From assembly GCA_946414885.1 (NCBI GenBank), contig CAMKQH010000008.1, forward strand, positions 96,275 through 160,274: a DNA stretch of 64,000 bases, read 5' to 3'. Below, in pieces: positions 26,676 to 34,187 of the stretch. A model generated the notes under the pieces. That model saw only the letters and a list, made by a program, of their open reading frames with translations. It had not been told where the DNA came from and did not search any database. Source of the DNA: an uncultured Lachnospiraceae bacterium. GTDB taxonomy: Bacteria; Bacillota; Clostridia; Lachnospirales; Lachnospiraceae. Every line of letters begins with the position of its first letter. Position 1 is the stretch's first letter. The position numbers were made by a program, and so were the translations under genes.

Positions 26676-26710
26676 TCATCAAGTAGCCGTTCGAACGACT
26701 ACTTGATGAA
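26675..26710. promoter_or_regulatory. 36-bp near-perfect palindrome between promoter and tRNA-Gln
   Basis: Two 18-base arms meet at a central TTCGAA with no loop; one pair of 18 mismatches. The left arm starts TTCATCAAGTAG, the right arm ends CTACTTGATGAA. Because it overlaps the -10 and the start site, an operator for a dimeric protein is the simplest reading. Part could also fold in the leader RNA removed by RNase P. Confidence 0.8.
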
Positions 26711-26717
26711 TACCTAT

Positions 26718-26789
26718 AGCGCTATCGCCAAACGGTAAGGCAACGGACTCTGACTCCGTCATTTCAAGGTTCGAATCCTTGTAGCGCTG
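26718..26789 (+). tRNA. tRNA-Gln (anticodon CUG)
   Basis: 72 bases fold as a tRNA: acceptor AGCGCTA/TAGCGCT, D arm GCC...GGC, anticodon stem ACGGA/TCCGT with the 7-base loop CTCTGAC (anticodon CTG, reading CAG), and T arm CAAGG-TTCGAAT-CCTTG. The discriminator base is G and no CCA is encoded. The usual Gln tRNA has UUG, so this is a dedicated CAG reader. Confidence 0.95.
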
Positions 26790-26792
26790 CTG

Positions 26793-26824
26793 TCGCAGAA
26801 CTACGGAAGTAGTTCTGCGATTTT
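26793..26824 (+). terminator. Terminator or processing hairpin after tRNA-Gln
   Basis: TCGCAGAACTAC-GGAA-GTAGTTCTGCGA is a perfect 12-bp stem with a tetraloop, followed by a short TTTT. Confidence 0.75.
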
Positions 26825-26861
26825 GAACAAAGTGAAGGACGTGACGAAGGTCACGCTTGAA

Positions 26862-26887
26862 GGAACCGAGAGATCGGTTCCTTTTTT
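26862..26887 (+). terminator. Second intrinsic terminator
   Basis: GGAACCGA-GAGA-TCGGTTCC followed by TTTTTT, a textbook terminator 40 bases after the first hairpin. A small GTGAC-GAAG-GTCAC stem lies between them. Confidence 0.85.
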
Positions 26888-27087
26888 GTGCTTCTTATTG
26901 CGGGGGGTGGTTTGCTAAATCGAGGTTTGTCGAGGTGATTACGGACGTACGGAGCTTGTCGCGATATCTTTGTTTGACAAATGCCTCGGCTGAAGGGGCG
27001 GAGCCTGCGCAGGAGGTAAAGGCAACAGAAACGGGATAAATGCTGCCACGTGTTGCATTTTAAGAAGCATGAGGACGGCAAATTGCA

Positions 27088-27264
27088 ACCAAGAATGAGC
27101 GCATGCGCGCAGGCGTTGAAACGCACCTGCTTGACTATGACGGCGACCTCTACGGCCAGGAGGTGCAGGTCTTCCTGCATCATTTCCAGCGTCCTGAGCA
27201 GAAGTTCAAGAGCATCGACGCCCTAAAGGCACAGATTGCGAGGGATGTGGAGGCATGCAGGTAA
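27088..27264 (+). pseudogene. 3' remnant of ribF (riboflavin kinase/FAD synthetase)
   Basis: Translating from 27088 gives a run ending at a TAA at 27262-27264, with GVETHLLDYDGDLYGQEV and later HHFQRPEQKFKSIDALKAQI. This matches the C-terminal end of the RibF riboflavin kinase domain (VETHLLDYDGDLYG and RPE.KF.S...L..QI). The frame is stopped by a TGA at 27070-27072 and there is no start codon or ribosome binding site. The kinase and adenylyltransferase parts are missing. The preceding bases (26892-27087) show no further homology. It is a deletion or insertion scar just downstream of a tRNA gene. Confidence 0.8.
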
Positions 27265-27302
27265 TCCTTGTTTAGAAACGGCTATCAGGAAACCATTTTC
27301 CC

Positions 27303-27331
27303 TTTACAACTAGAGAATAATTGAGTAAAAT
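27303..27331 (+). promoter_or_regulatory. Promoter for the LytTR regulator
   Basis: TTTACA, 17 bases, TAAAAT, about 55 bases before the regulator start. Confidence 0.6.
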
Positions 27332-27392
27332 TATCATATGCAGAAACATGAGCTGAAAATATAGAACTCTCTTGGAAGATGGTAGAACATAC

Positions 27393-28118
27393 ATGATCAT
27401 AATTGGAATCTGCGATGATGAACAATTGCATAGGGACAGGGCGAAGGAACTCTGCGAACAGTATTTTTCTGAATATCCCAATGAACACGATTACGTGGAG
27501 TTTTCATCAGGGGAAGAAGTGCTTGCCTATGAAGGGGAGCGCATGTATCTGCTCTTTTTGGACATTGAGATGGAAGAAACGAACGGAATAGAAGTTCTCA
27601 ATGCCCTAAGGGAAAAGGACAATGTCTGGAGAATCGCATTTGCTTCCAGTCATACAGAATATGCGATAGATACCATTGACATGAAGACGCTTGCTTTCTT
27701 AAATAAGCCTCTTACATATGAGGGCGTGAAAAAATGCATTGACATTGCCATTCGGGAGAATGAAGAAAATGTTGGCACAATTTTTACCTTGATGGATGGG
27801 AAAAGGGACGTCGTTCTTAGCGATATCATCTACATTCAGGCAGAAAGGCATTATGTCAACATATATGCCAGAAAAGGTGACTTTATGGCTTATGACAGCC
27901 TGAAACAGTACGAGGAACAATTACAAGGCACTTCCATGATACGCATTCATAAGTCTTATTTGGTGAACATGCAATATGTTAAAAAGGTTTTGGCAGAGAA
28001 AATCGTCATGATGGACGGAAAGCACCTGCCAATTGGCCGAAAATACAGTAATGACGTAAAGGAGAAGTATTTTAGCTTTGTCAAATCCGTGACGATTGGA
28101 AGAAACGAGAAAAAATGA
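27393..28118 (+). CDS. LytTR-family response regulator (AgrA/VirR type)
   Basis: A 241-residue cytoplasmic regulator. The receiver domain (residues 1-120) has the acidic pair in GICDDEQ, the phosphorylatable Asp57 in LLFLDIEM, FASSHTEYAIDT and FLNKPLT (Lys of the receiver). The LytTR DNA-binding domain (about 135-235) contains SDIIYIQAERHYVNIYA, MIRIHKSYLVNMQYV and LPIGRKYSNDVKEKYF. No histidine kinase gene is adjacent. The ATG at 27393 gives the typical receiver N-terminus; an in-frame TTG at 27372 would add 7 residues. It precedes an ABC transporter operon that it probably controls, from which a terminator separates it. Confidence 0.9.
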   Translation: MIIIGICDDEQLHRDRAKELCEQYFSEYPNEHDYVEFSSGEEVLAYEGERMYLLFLDIEMEETNGIEVLNALREKDNVWRIAFASSHTEYAIDTIDMKTLAFLNKPLTYEGVKKCIDIAIRENEENVGTIFTLMDGKRDVVLSDIIYIQAERHYVNIYARKGDFMAYDSLKQYEEQLQGTSMIRIHKSYLVNMQYVKKVLAEKIVMMDGKHLPIGRKYSNDVKEKYFSFVKSVTIGRNEKK

Positions 28119-28157
28119 TCTGTCATGGATTAATTGAATATCTGCGAAGAAAAACAG

Positions 28158-28226
28158 ACAAATGGCTTGGCGAGCACGTAGTTGGTAAAAAAAACACGTA
28201 GTTCGTGCAGGGCCATTTGTTTTTTT
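28158..28226 (+). terminator. Terminator after the LytTR regulator
   Basis: ACAAATGGC and GCCATTTGT form the outer stem around an inner GCACG/CGTGC pairing, followed by TTTTTT. Confidence 0.75.
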
Positions 28227-28350
28227 GTGGTTCTTTCCTCATAATTGATTTCGCAGTGGGAGTTTCTGGCCATCTTAACCGTGCGTTGGATCGCGAAGAC
28301 CGAGAAGGAGGTGAGTTTCATTATCACCCGCAAAGGCGTATTTTTGCCAT

Positions 28351-29175
28351 TTGTGTCGGCGAAAGGTTTTGATCTGGCTCCTTGTTTCGGATAAGGAAGA
28401 AAAGAACAAGTATCGGTCTGTTCTCAAAGTATATGGTGCCGTTGCAATCCCGTTATGCCTTGTGATCGCTTCCTTTGTCTCTGGGAAAATTGATTTTCAA
28501 AACTATGGGAAAAAGGTTTTAAATAACCTAAATGATCAGCAGATGGTCTATTTCGTGACTGAAAACAAAGGGGATTATTTTTCAAATTTTATCGGAGATT
28601 TCAGTTGGAACCAGCAAGAGAATTATTCGAATTTCTTTATTATGTTCCAAAGACTCGGATTGTATAACAGAGAGATCACAAAGATTCCTGAAAACTTAGG
28701 GGATTCCGCACGTGCGCTTGTTGTGATGAATCCAACGGAATCCATGTCGAAAAAGGAACTGAACAACTTGGAGAACTATGTCAAGGAAGGCGGAACCGTA
28801 ATCGTCTGTGACAGGGGCGACTATTCCGACAACACGTTGCTTGAGCACTTTGACATACTTAAAAGCGGCGTGATCCAGAGCGTTCCGATCGATTTTCAGA
28901 GTGAAGACGGGAGCGTGAAGAACGTTACGACGCTGAAGCAGTCATATAATGCGTATGGATCCTGGAAAATCGTTGACGTCATTACAAATGACAAGTTCAT
29001 CGATCTAATCGCGTATCGTATTGCGTGCGGTAATGGGAGCATCTACATTCTGTCAGATTCATACATTCTGAGCAATGCTTGGCTGGGCGATCCAGGTATG
29101 GCACCGACACTGCTTCAGTATGAGACCATGAACTCAATCTATGATATGTTGGAAAAAATGATACCAATGAGTTAG
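28351..29175 (+). CDS. GldG-like extracytoplasmic component of an ABC exporter (start uncertain)
   Basis: A 274-residue protein with one N-terminal membrane segment (about 27-45: VYGAVAIPLCLVIASFVSG) and a soluble outer domain. The sequence (ALVVMNPTESMSKKELNNLENYVKEGGTVIVCD, then SIYILSDSYILSNAWLG) follows the DUF4350/GldG pattern of a non-catalytic beta-alpha domain. The C-terminal membrane helix of full GldG is missing. The TTG at 28351 has no ribosome binding site. A strong AAGGAGG at 28304-28310 points to another frame that stops after 28 codons, so a frameshift or decayed start is possible. It is followed by ABC ATPase and permease genes. Confidence 0.55.
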   Translation: MCRRKVLIWLLVSDKEEKNKYRSVLKVYGAVAIPLCLVIASFVSGKIDFQNYGKKVLNNLNDQQMVYFVTENKGDYFSNFIGDFSWNQQENYSNFFIMFQRLGLYNREITKIPENLGDSARALVVMNPTESMSKKELNNLENYVKEGGTVIVCDRGDYSDNTLLEHFDILKSGVIQSVPIDFQSEDGSVKNVTTLKQSYNAYGSWKIVDVITNDKFIDLIAYRIACGNGSIYILSDSYILSNAWLGDPGMAPTLLQYETMNSIYDMLEKMIPMS

Positions 29176-29187
29176 GAGGAGATGCAG

Positions 29188-29913
29188 ATGGATACTTGCA
29201 TTAAGGTTAACGGGCTGAATTATTCCTACGGGAAAAAGAAGGCCTTGGATAGTCTTTCTTTCGAAATGGGACAGGGAAAATGTTTGGGGATCCTTGGGCC
29301 GAACGGAGCTGGGAAAACCACGCTGATCCGCAATCTCATGGGCGTGATCCCGCCTGCACCTGGCGTCATTCAAACGCTTGGGTTTGATGCTTCCACTTCA
29401 AGTGAAAAGATCTGCGAGTTATCAGGATACCTTCCGGAGGGCGCTTCGGTTTTTTTGAACATGACGCTTTATAAGTATCTCGAATTTTTTGCGAAGCTTC
29501 GCGGCGTAAAACACATTGACAAGGCCATCATGTCAGTGATCGAGTTGATGGATCTGACGGAAGAGAAAAACACAAAAATGAAAAGATTCTCCAAAGGTAT
29601 GTTGCAGAAGGCGAAGATTGCTGCCATGATCGTTCATACGCCAAAACTCTTGATATTGGATGAACCGACGGACGGTCTCGACATCGCCACTACAACGACC
29701 CTTGTGAATTACATTAATGATTTCGTAAAGGCCGGCATGACAGTGATCATCTGTTCACATCTGCCAGATGTCATCGACAGGGTTTGCACTGACATTCTGT
29801 TTATCAACAAAGGAAAACAGATCTTTTTTGGGGCGAAAGAAGAGTTCTTAAGCAAGGGACAAGGCAGCGTTTCTTCTGCCTATCAGAGTATTTTGGACAA
29901 TGGAGGTCGATAG
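29188..29913 (+). CDS. ABC transporter ATP-binding protein
   Basis: The 241-residue ATPase has Walker A LGPNGAGKTTLIRN, the Q-loop LSGYLPEG, an ABC signature of FSKGMLQKAKIA type (degenerate from LSGGQ), Walker B LLILDEPTDGLD and the switch His in ICSHLPDV. It belongs to the group that pairs with ABC-2 permeases for export of peptides, lipids or antibiotics. AGGAGG is 8 bases before the ATG at 29188, preferred over the closer ATG at 29182. It overlaps none of its neighbours: GldG-like ends 12 bases before, and the permease starts after 1 base. Confidence 0.9.
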   Translation: MDTCIKVNGLNYSYGKKKALDSLSFEMGQGKCLGILGPNGAGKTTLIRNLMGVIPPAPGVIQTLGFDASTSSEKICELSGYLPEGASVFLNMTLYKYLEFFAKLRGVKHIDKAIMSVIELMDLTEEKNTKMKRFSKGMLQKAKIAAMIVHTPKLLILDEPTDGLDIATTTTLVNYINDFVKAGMTVIICSHLPDVIDRVCTDILFINKGKQIFFGAKEEFLSKGQGSVSSAYQSILDNGGR

Positions 29914-29914
29914 G

Positions 29915-30583
29915 ATGAGAAGATTTTTGGTCTTACTAAAAAAGGAATTTGTCTATGGCGCAACGCTCATGAAGATCATGGCATATTCGTTTGCTATTGG
30001 CTATAGCATATTGTTTGGTTTCGTTTCCAGACTCTCAGAGTACATGTTTTTATGCATCTTAGGAATGATGCCTTATATAATTGCCATGTGTAGTGCCCCT
30101 CAGATCGTTCTCAGCATCAGTTCAGATAAAAACGAAAGGACTGGAGAGATGGTTTTGACGACAGGCGTTAGTCTTAGCACTTATGTCTTCTCCAAATTGT
30201 TGAGCAGCATTATCCACACAATCCTGTCAGTCTTTCTGTTCCTGGGTATCTACTTGCCTGCAGCGGGAAGGATCACTGGCAATGTGCTGACGATGAATGA
30301 GGTGCTTCTCTACATATTTGCGTGCATTGTGATAAATATTTTTTACTGTTGCATTTCCCTGATGATAAGATTGAGCGGATTTGCGCATAAATTAATCATT
30401 CTTGCATTTCTTTTGATCGTTGCGGCGTTTTTGGTATTGATTTTTGTAAATTCCTTTATGGCCATCCCACTCATGGATCAGATTCCGAAGGCTCTGCTGT
30501 GGCCAGTTTTATTTGTGTATGGTTCGATCTGTTTGATCGTCGGTGTTAAGATGTTGACAGTCAGAGACTTTGTGGCAAAGTAG
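29915..30583 (+). CDS. ABC-2 type permease
   Basis: The 222-residue protein has six predicted membrane helices (about 18-38, 44-64, 92-115, 130-152, 162-185, 193-213), the ABC-2 permease layout. The N-terminal KKEFVYGATLMKIMAYSF and the conserved SDKNERTGEMVLTTGVSLSTYVFSKLL loop support this. The ATG at 29915 has GGAGG at 8 bases. It partners the ATPase upstream. The cargo is unknown; the CPBP protease downstream suggests a peptide. Confidence 0.85.
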   Translation: MRRFLVLLKKEFVYGATLMKIMAYSFAIGYSILFGFVSRLSEYMFLCILGMMPYIIAMCSAPQIVLSISSDKNERTGEMVLTTGVSLSTYVFSKLLSSIIHTILSVFLFLGIYLPAAGRITGNVLTMNEVLLYIFACIVINIFYCCISLMIRLSGFAHKLIILAFLLIVAAFLVLIFVNSFMAIPLMDQIPKALLWPVLFVYGSICLIVGVKMLTVRDFVAK

Positions 30584-30588
30584 GAGAA

Positions 30589-31386
30589 ATGATGCAGATT
30601 GGCATAAAACTAATGGCTTTTTTCGGCATGGAGGCATTTGTTTTATTGCTCTTTGTCGTATATGAAGCATACAGATTTGTTCGGATGCGCGAAAGCCACG
30701 CGGACGATAAGAGAGCAGGGCTTGCCTCAGATGTTTGCGTGGCGTTGATCTTGCTTAACACGCTATTGTATATTCTGTTGATACGAAGCTATGTTGGCGT
30801 CATACCTCAAACGTTCAAGATGGCTATTGCGGGTAGCATGATCGCATGGAGTCTGTTTAGCTATATTGTACTATACAACGGGCAGAGAGTTTGTGACTCC
30901 GTCGGAATGCAAGGCATGAAATCACGCAAACTGTTCCACAAGGAGCTGGTGGTCGCATTGGTGATCGTCTCCCTTTGGACGGTCCTGTTCAATGAAGTGG
31001 TGAAGCCGATCGCATTGCATTGTCCGCTCTTTGCGTTTGAATGGAAGAAGATAACTCTTAGCTGGGATGATACTTTTGCCCCCTTGCTTATGTACTGTAT
31101 CATCGCTCCCATTAATGAAGAAGTCTTGTTTAGGCATGGAATGTTGACGACCTTCCTGGAGGTGTTACAAGGGAAAAACAAGCAACTCTCTCCAAAGGTC
31201 GTCGGATTTGCCATAGTCTTAGTGTCCATTTTATTTTCGATGGCACACATGCAAAATAATTATCTGCTAAAGGTAGTACAGATCATGCCAATTGCGGTTG
31301 TGTTGGCCGTCGTATACAAGAGACAAAACCTGTGGCAGAGCATTTTAGTGCACATGTTTTTTAACTTTTTGAATTTCGTGGTCTAA
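30589..31386 (+). CDS. CPBP-family intramembrane metalloprotease
   Basis: CPBP (Abi, CAAX-type) proteases cleave membrane substrates. Family members mature or give immunity to bacteriocins in Gram-positives. The 265-residue protein has about seven membrane segments. The expected motifs are present: EEVLFRHG with Glu177, Glu178 and Arg182; His220 in FSMAHMQNN; His255 in ILVHMFFNFLNF. All putative metal ligands are intact. It follows the permease by 5 bases and is the last well-defined gene of the exporter operon. A peptide-processing or self-immunity role is inference. Confidence 0.88.
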   Translation: MMQIGIKLMAFFGMEAFVLLLFVVYEAYRFVRMRESHADDKRAGLASDVCVALILLNTLLYILLIRSYVGVIPQTFKMAIAGSMIAWSLFSYIVLYNGQRVCDSVGMQGMKSRKLFHKELVVALVIVSLWTVLFNEVVKPIALHCPLFAFEWKKITLSWDDTFAPLLMYCIIAPINEEVLFRHGMLTTFLEVLQGKNKQLSPKVVGFAIVLVSILFSMAHMQNNYLLKVVQIMPIAVVLAVVYKRQNLWQSILVHMFFNFLNFVV

Positions 31387-31419
31387 AAGGGGGGTAACTT
31401 TTCCGATTATCCTATTGCT

Positions 31420-31782
31420 TTGGGTGTTGATGCAGGGCTGATTGCCGGGATTGCGGCATTTGCGTTCTCGGTCCTTCTGCTTATCCTGATCGGTTGGTAT
31501 TTGGCAAAAGTATTTCCGCAAAAGGGCTATTATGATTTTGAGATCGTTCCTATGGAGGTGGTTTCGACGGAGTATCATGCCGGAGATCTGCGGGCCGTTG
31601 ACCTTTGGTCGGAGGAACAGCAGAAGTGCGTGCATTACGCTTTGATCCGCGCTACCAACAATATCCACAAGGACGTAAAGGGCTTCTTTGTGCGGGCTGT
31701 TTCGGACAAGCAAAAGGACTATATTTTTGTCACGGAACACGAATATAAGATCATGAAAATGAATGCGGACAATCGCAGATAA
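31420..31782 (+). CDS. Short membrane-anchored hypothetical protein
   Basis: A 120-residue protein with one N-terminal membrane helix (DAGLIAGIAAFAFSVLLLILIGWYL) and a small cytoplasmic domain. The domain contains YHAGDLRAVDLWSEEQQ and ends FVTEHEYKIMKMNADNRR. I do not recognise the family. The frame opens at 31387, and AAAAGGGGGG lies before it, but the only usual start is a TTG at 31420, about 30 bases from that site. The gene may be truncated at the 5' end. It ends 7 bases before metG, with which it is convergent. Confidence 0.5.
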   Translation: MGVDAGLIAGIAAFAFSVLLLILIGWYLAKVFPQKGYYDFEIVPMEVVSTEYHAGDLRAVDLWSEEQQKCVHYALIRATNNIHKDVKGFFVRAVSDKQKDYIFVTEHEYKIMKMNADNRR

Positions 31783-31789
31783 CCCATTC

Positions 31790-33631
31790 TTACAAAATGC
31801 TTTTTAGTTTTGCCGTCTCTTCCTCGATCACTTTCTTGTCAATGCGTTGGAACAGAATTTCCGTCGCTGGCAGGGCATGGCCTGCGGGAATGTCATGGAC
31901 TTCCCACGTCAGGTCCGTGCCAAGCCAGCGGCTTATTTTTTCTGAAGAAAACGGCAGGAACGGAGCCAGCAGGGCGGCGAGATTAGCAATGATCCGGACG
32001 CACTGGAAGATAGTGTTCCCGCATTTTACGGGATCGGTCGTCCTTGTGATCCAAGGCTGCTCGGCATCAAAGTATTTGTTTGCAAAGTGTACAAATTCAA
32101 AGATCTCACGGATTGCATCGCGGAAATTTCCAGCCTCGATTTGTTTGCCGACGGAGGCATACAGATTTTTCAACCGTGCGAGAATCGTTGGATCCGCGTC
32201 TTGCAGGGTTTCGCCGCAAGCTGGCGTAACGCAAGCGTCTTTCAAAGACTCGCTACAGGCCGGAGCAACGTTTGCGGGGGATGCGGATGAAACTAACGTT
32301 GCTGCTTCGGCGGAAAGGTGACTGGACGGCACGATCCCGTCATAATACTTTGTCACAAACGCGAGGGTTCTGTTGACAAAGTTCCCGTAAGCCCCCAGCA
32401 ATTCGCCGTTATGGCTTAACACGTAATCATTCCACGAAAAGTCCGCGTCCCTCTTTTCGGGGCCGTTTGCCAGGAAGTAGTAGCGGATGGAATCTGCGTC
32501 GAACTGGTCCAGCAGGTCTTTCAGCCAGATGGCGTAGTTGCGGCTTGTGGAGATCTTGCGTCCTTCCAGTGTCAGGTATTCGCTGGAGATGATGCGGTCG
32601 GGCAGGCGCCAGTCTTCCCCGTTCGCAATCAGGAGGGCGGGCAGAATGATGGTATGGAAGGGAATGTTATCCTTTCCGTGGACGTAATAATGGATGCTGT
32701 CAGGATCCTTGGAATCCCACAGCGACGCGTACTCCTCCCTTGCGCGCCCGGCGGCTTCATCTGCTGACGGCGCCGCCACGTCTGTCGGCAGTTCTGCTGA
32801 AGTTCCAGACGGCGCCGCAGCGCAGGCCTTTTTGACTGCAACTTCGCTTGCGGAAAGATAGCCCAGCACGTTCTCCGCCCAAATGTAAATGGTTTTGTTC
32901 TCATACCCTTCCTTGGGTACGGGGATGCCCCATTCCAGGTCCCTCGTCAGGGCGCGGTCGCGAAGGCCTTCCGAGATATACTTGTTGGTGAAAGCGATGG
33001 CATTTTTGCGCCACTCAGGATGCTTGTCGACCAGGTCCTTCAGCTCTTTCTCAAGCTTGGAAATCGCGACGTAGAGGTGCTTGGAAGTCTTGAACTGAAT
33101 GGGTTTGCCGCAGACGGCACAAACGGGCTGCTCAAGGTTTTCAGGCTCCAAAACCGTTCCGCACTCGTCGCACTGGTCGCCCCTTGCGGGCGCGCCGCAC
33201 TTTGGGCAAAGCCCCGTGACAAACCGGTCCGCGAGGAAGGTGTTACAGCACTCGCAAAAGGCCTGCGGGGACTCCTTTTCGTAAACGTACGGGCTCTCAT
33301 AAAGCTTTTTGTGAAATCTTTGGATAAAATCAATATGCTCACGAGAGGAAGTCTTGGTATAGCAATCGTAGCTAAATCCAAGCTTTTCAAAGCATTCCGT
33401 AAATTCTTCGTGATAGTGGTCGCTGATCTCGCGCGGCGTTTTTCCTTCCTGCTTTGCGCGGATCGCCACGGGCGTTCCGTGACAGTCGCTTCCCGAAACA
33501 AACCATACCTGATCACCGGCGGCGCGGTGATATCTTGCCAGCACGTCTCCCGGCAGAAGTCCTGCCACGTGTCCAATGTGTAAAGATCCGTTTGCATAGG
33601 GCCATGCCCCGCCAATTAAAATTTTTCTCAT
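31790..33631 (-). CDS. metG: Methionyl-tRNA synthetase
   Basis: Charges tRNA-Met. The 613-residue class I synthetase has GAWPYANGSLHIGHVAG (HIGH motif, about residue 13) and two zinc knuckles (CECCNTFLADRF...CPKCGAPARGDQCDECG, then CAVCGKP). It carries GRKISTSRNYAIW as the KMSKS loop (here KISTS). The C-terminal anticodon domain (about 400-610) lacks the tRNA-binding extension of longer MetG forms. Two Ala/Ser/Thr-rich low-complexity insertions interrupt it, about residues 267-294 and 436-478. An ATG 8 codons further upstream exists, but the ATG at 33631 has AGAGGTGG and begins MRKILIGGAWPYANG. The T-box leader at 33703-33999 controls it. Confidence 0.95.
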   Translation of the reverse strand: MRKILIGGAWPYANGSLHIGHVAGLLPGDVLARYHRAAGDQVWFVSGSDCHGTPVAIRAKQEGKTPREISDHYHEEFTECFEKLGFSYDCYTKTSSREHIDFIQRFHKKLYESPYVYEKESPQAFCECCNTFLADRFVTGLCPKCGAPARGDQCDECGTVLEPENLEQPVCAVCGKPIQFKTSKHLYVAISKLEKELKDLVDKHPEWRKNAIAFTNKYISEGLRDRALTRDLEWGIPVPKEGYENKTIYIWAENVLGYLSASEVAVKKACAAAPSGTSAELPTDVAAPSADEAAGRAREEYASLWDSKDPDSIHYYVHGKDNIPFHTIILPALLIANGEDWRLPDRIISSEYLTLEGRKISTSRNYAIWLKDLLDQFDADSIRYYFLANGPEKRDADFSWNDYVLSHNGELLGAYGNFVNRTLAFVTKYYDGIVPSSHLSAEAATLVSSASPANVAPACSESLKDACVTPACGETLQDADPTILARLKNLYASVGKQIEAGNFRDAIREIFEFVHFANKYFDAEQPWITRTTDPVKCGNTIFQCVRIIANLAALLAPFLPFSSEKISRWLGTDLTWEVHDIPAGHALPATEILFQRIDKKVIEEETAKLKSIL

Positions 33632-33702
33632 AAATATCCACCTCTTTCCATTCAATTTAGGTTTAACAGCGTGTTGCGGTAACTTGACTCATTTTTTGCA
33701 TC

Positions 33703-33999
33703 AAAAAAGCCCTCCTCTCTGAAAATTTCTTTTCAGGGACGAGAGCTTACGCTTCGCGGTACCACCCTAAATTTACCGTCACCTCGCGATAACGGCCTTA
33801 TCAGCTACGGACGAGAAATGGCTCATCGATAGCCTGTCACGATAACGGGTGAACCCGTCGCAGCCTTGGCAAGCACGTTGCTTCGGTGCGCAGCTCCGAG
33901 ACCATTTTCAGCAGTTCCTTCCGCGTCCGTTCTCACCATGCCGGACTCTCTGTGCCGTATCTAACCGCCTACTCTTCTCTTCATTGCCTTTTTGGATAT
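33703..33999 (-). promoter_or_regulatory. T-box leader (methionine) upstream of metG
   Basis: On the minus strand the region carries the T-box sequence GGGTGGTACCGCG (33755-33767), the stem-I AG-bulge/GGTGAGA pattern, and a terminator (CTGAAAAG...CTTTTCAG-type pairing with GAGGAGGGC followed by TTTTTT, 33703-33745). A specifier-like ATG in GAAAATGGT on the 3' side of stem I fits tRNA-Met. Uncharged tRNA-Met would stabilise the antiterminator and switch metG on. The specifier assignment is by eye; the T-box motif itself is clear. Confidence 0.88.
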
Positions 34000-34006
34000 T
34001 GAAAAT

Positions 34007-34035
34007 AACATACTATGTGATTTCGCGTACGTCAA
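34007..34035 (-). promoter_or_regulatory. Promoter of the metG T-box transcript
   Basis: Minus strand: TTGACG, 17 bases, TATGTT, with the start predicted near 34000, just before the T-box leader. Confidence 0.7.
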
Positions 34036-34107
34036 CATTTTTTTTATGAGACGGATTAATGGATCGTCAGATGCATGATAAGGGGGCGTATCACGCGCAA
34101 TATCATA

Positions 34108-34136
34108 TTGTCATGGCGCAGTCCCCGTGATAAAAT
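34108..34136 (+). promoter_or_regulatory. Promoter for the zinc-ribbon protein operon
   Basis: TTGTCA, 17 bases, TAAAAT. Part of the spacer (GTCCCCGTGAT) resembles the dispersed element at 38552 and 45669. Confidence 0.55.
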
Positions 34137-34187
34137 ATACTAAATTGGACTACTATGGTTTCTTGGAAATACTATGAGGAATTCAGA

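Noticed and set aside
26718..31782. Integrated element attached at tRNA-Gln
   Set aside because: No integrase, no repeated 3' tRNA end found downstream in the window; composition and ribF remnant are suggestive only.
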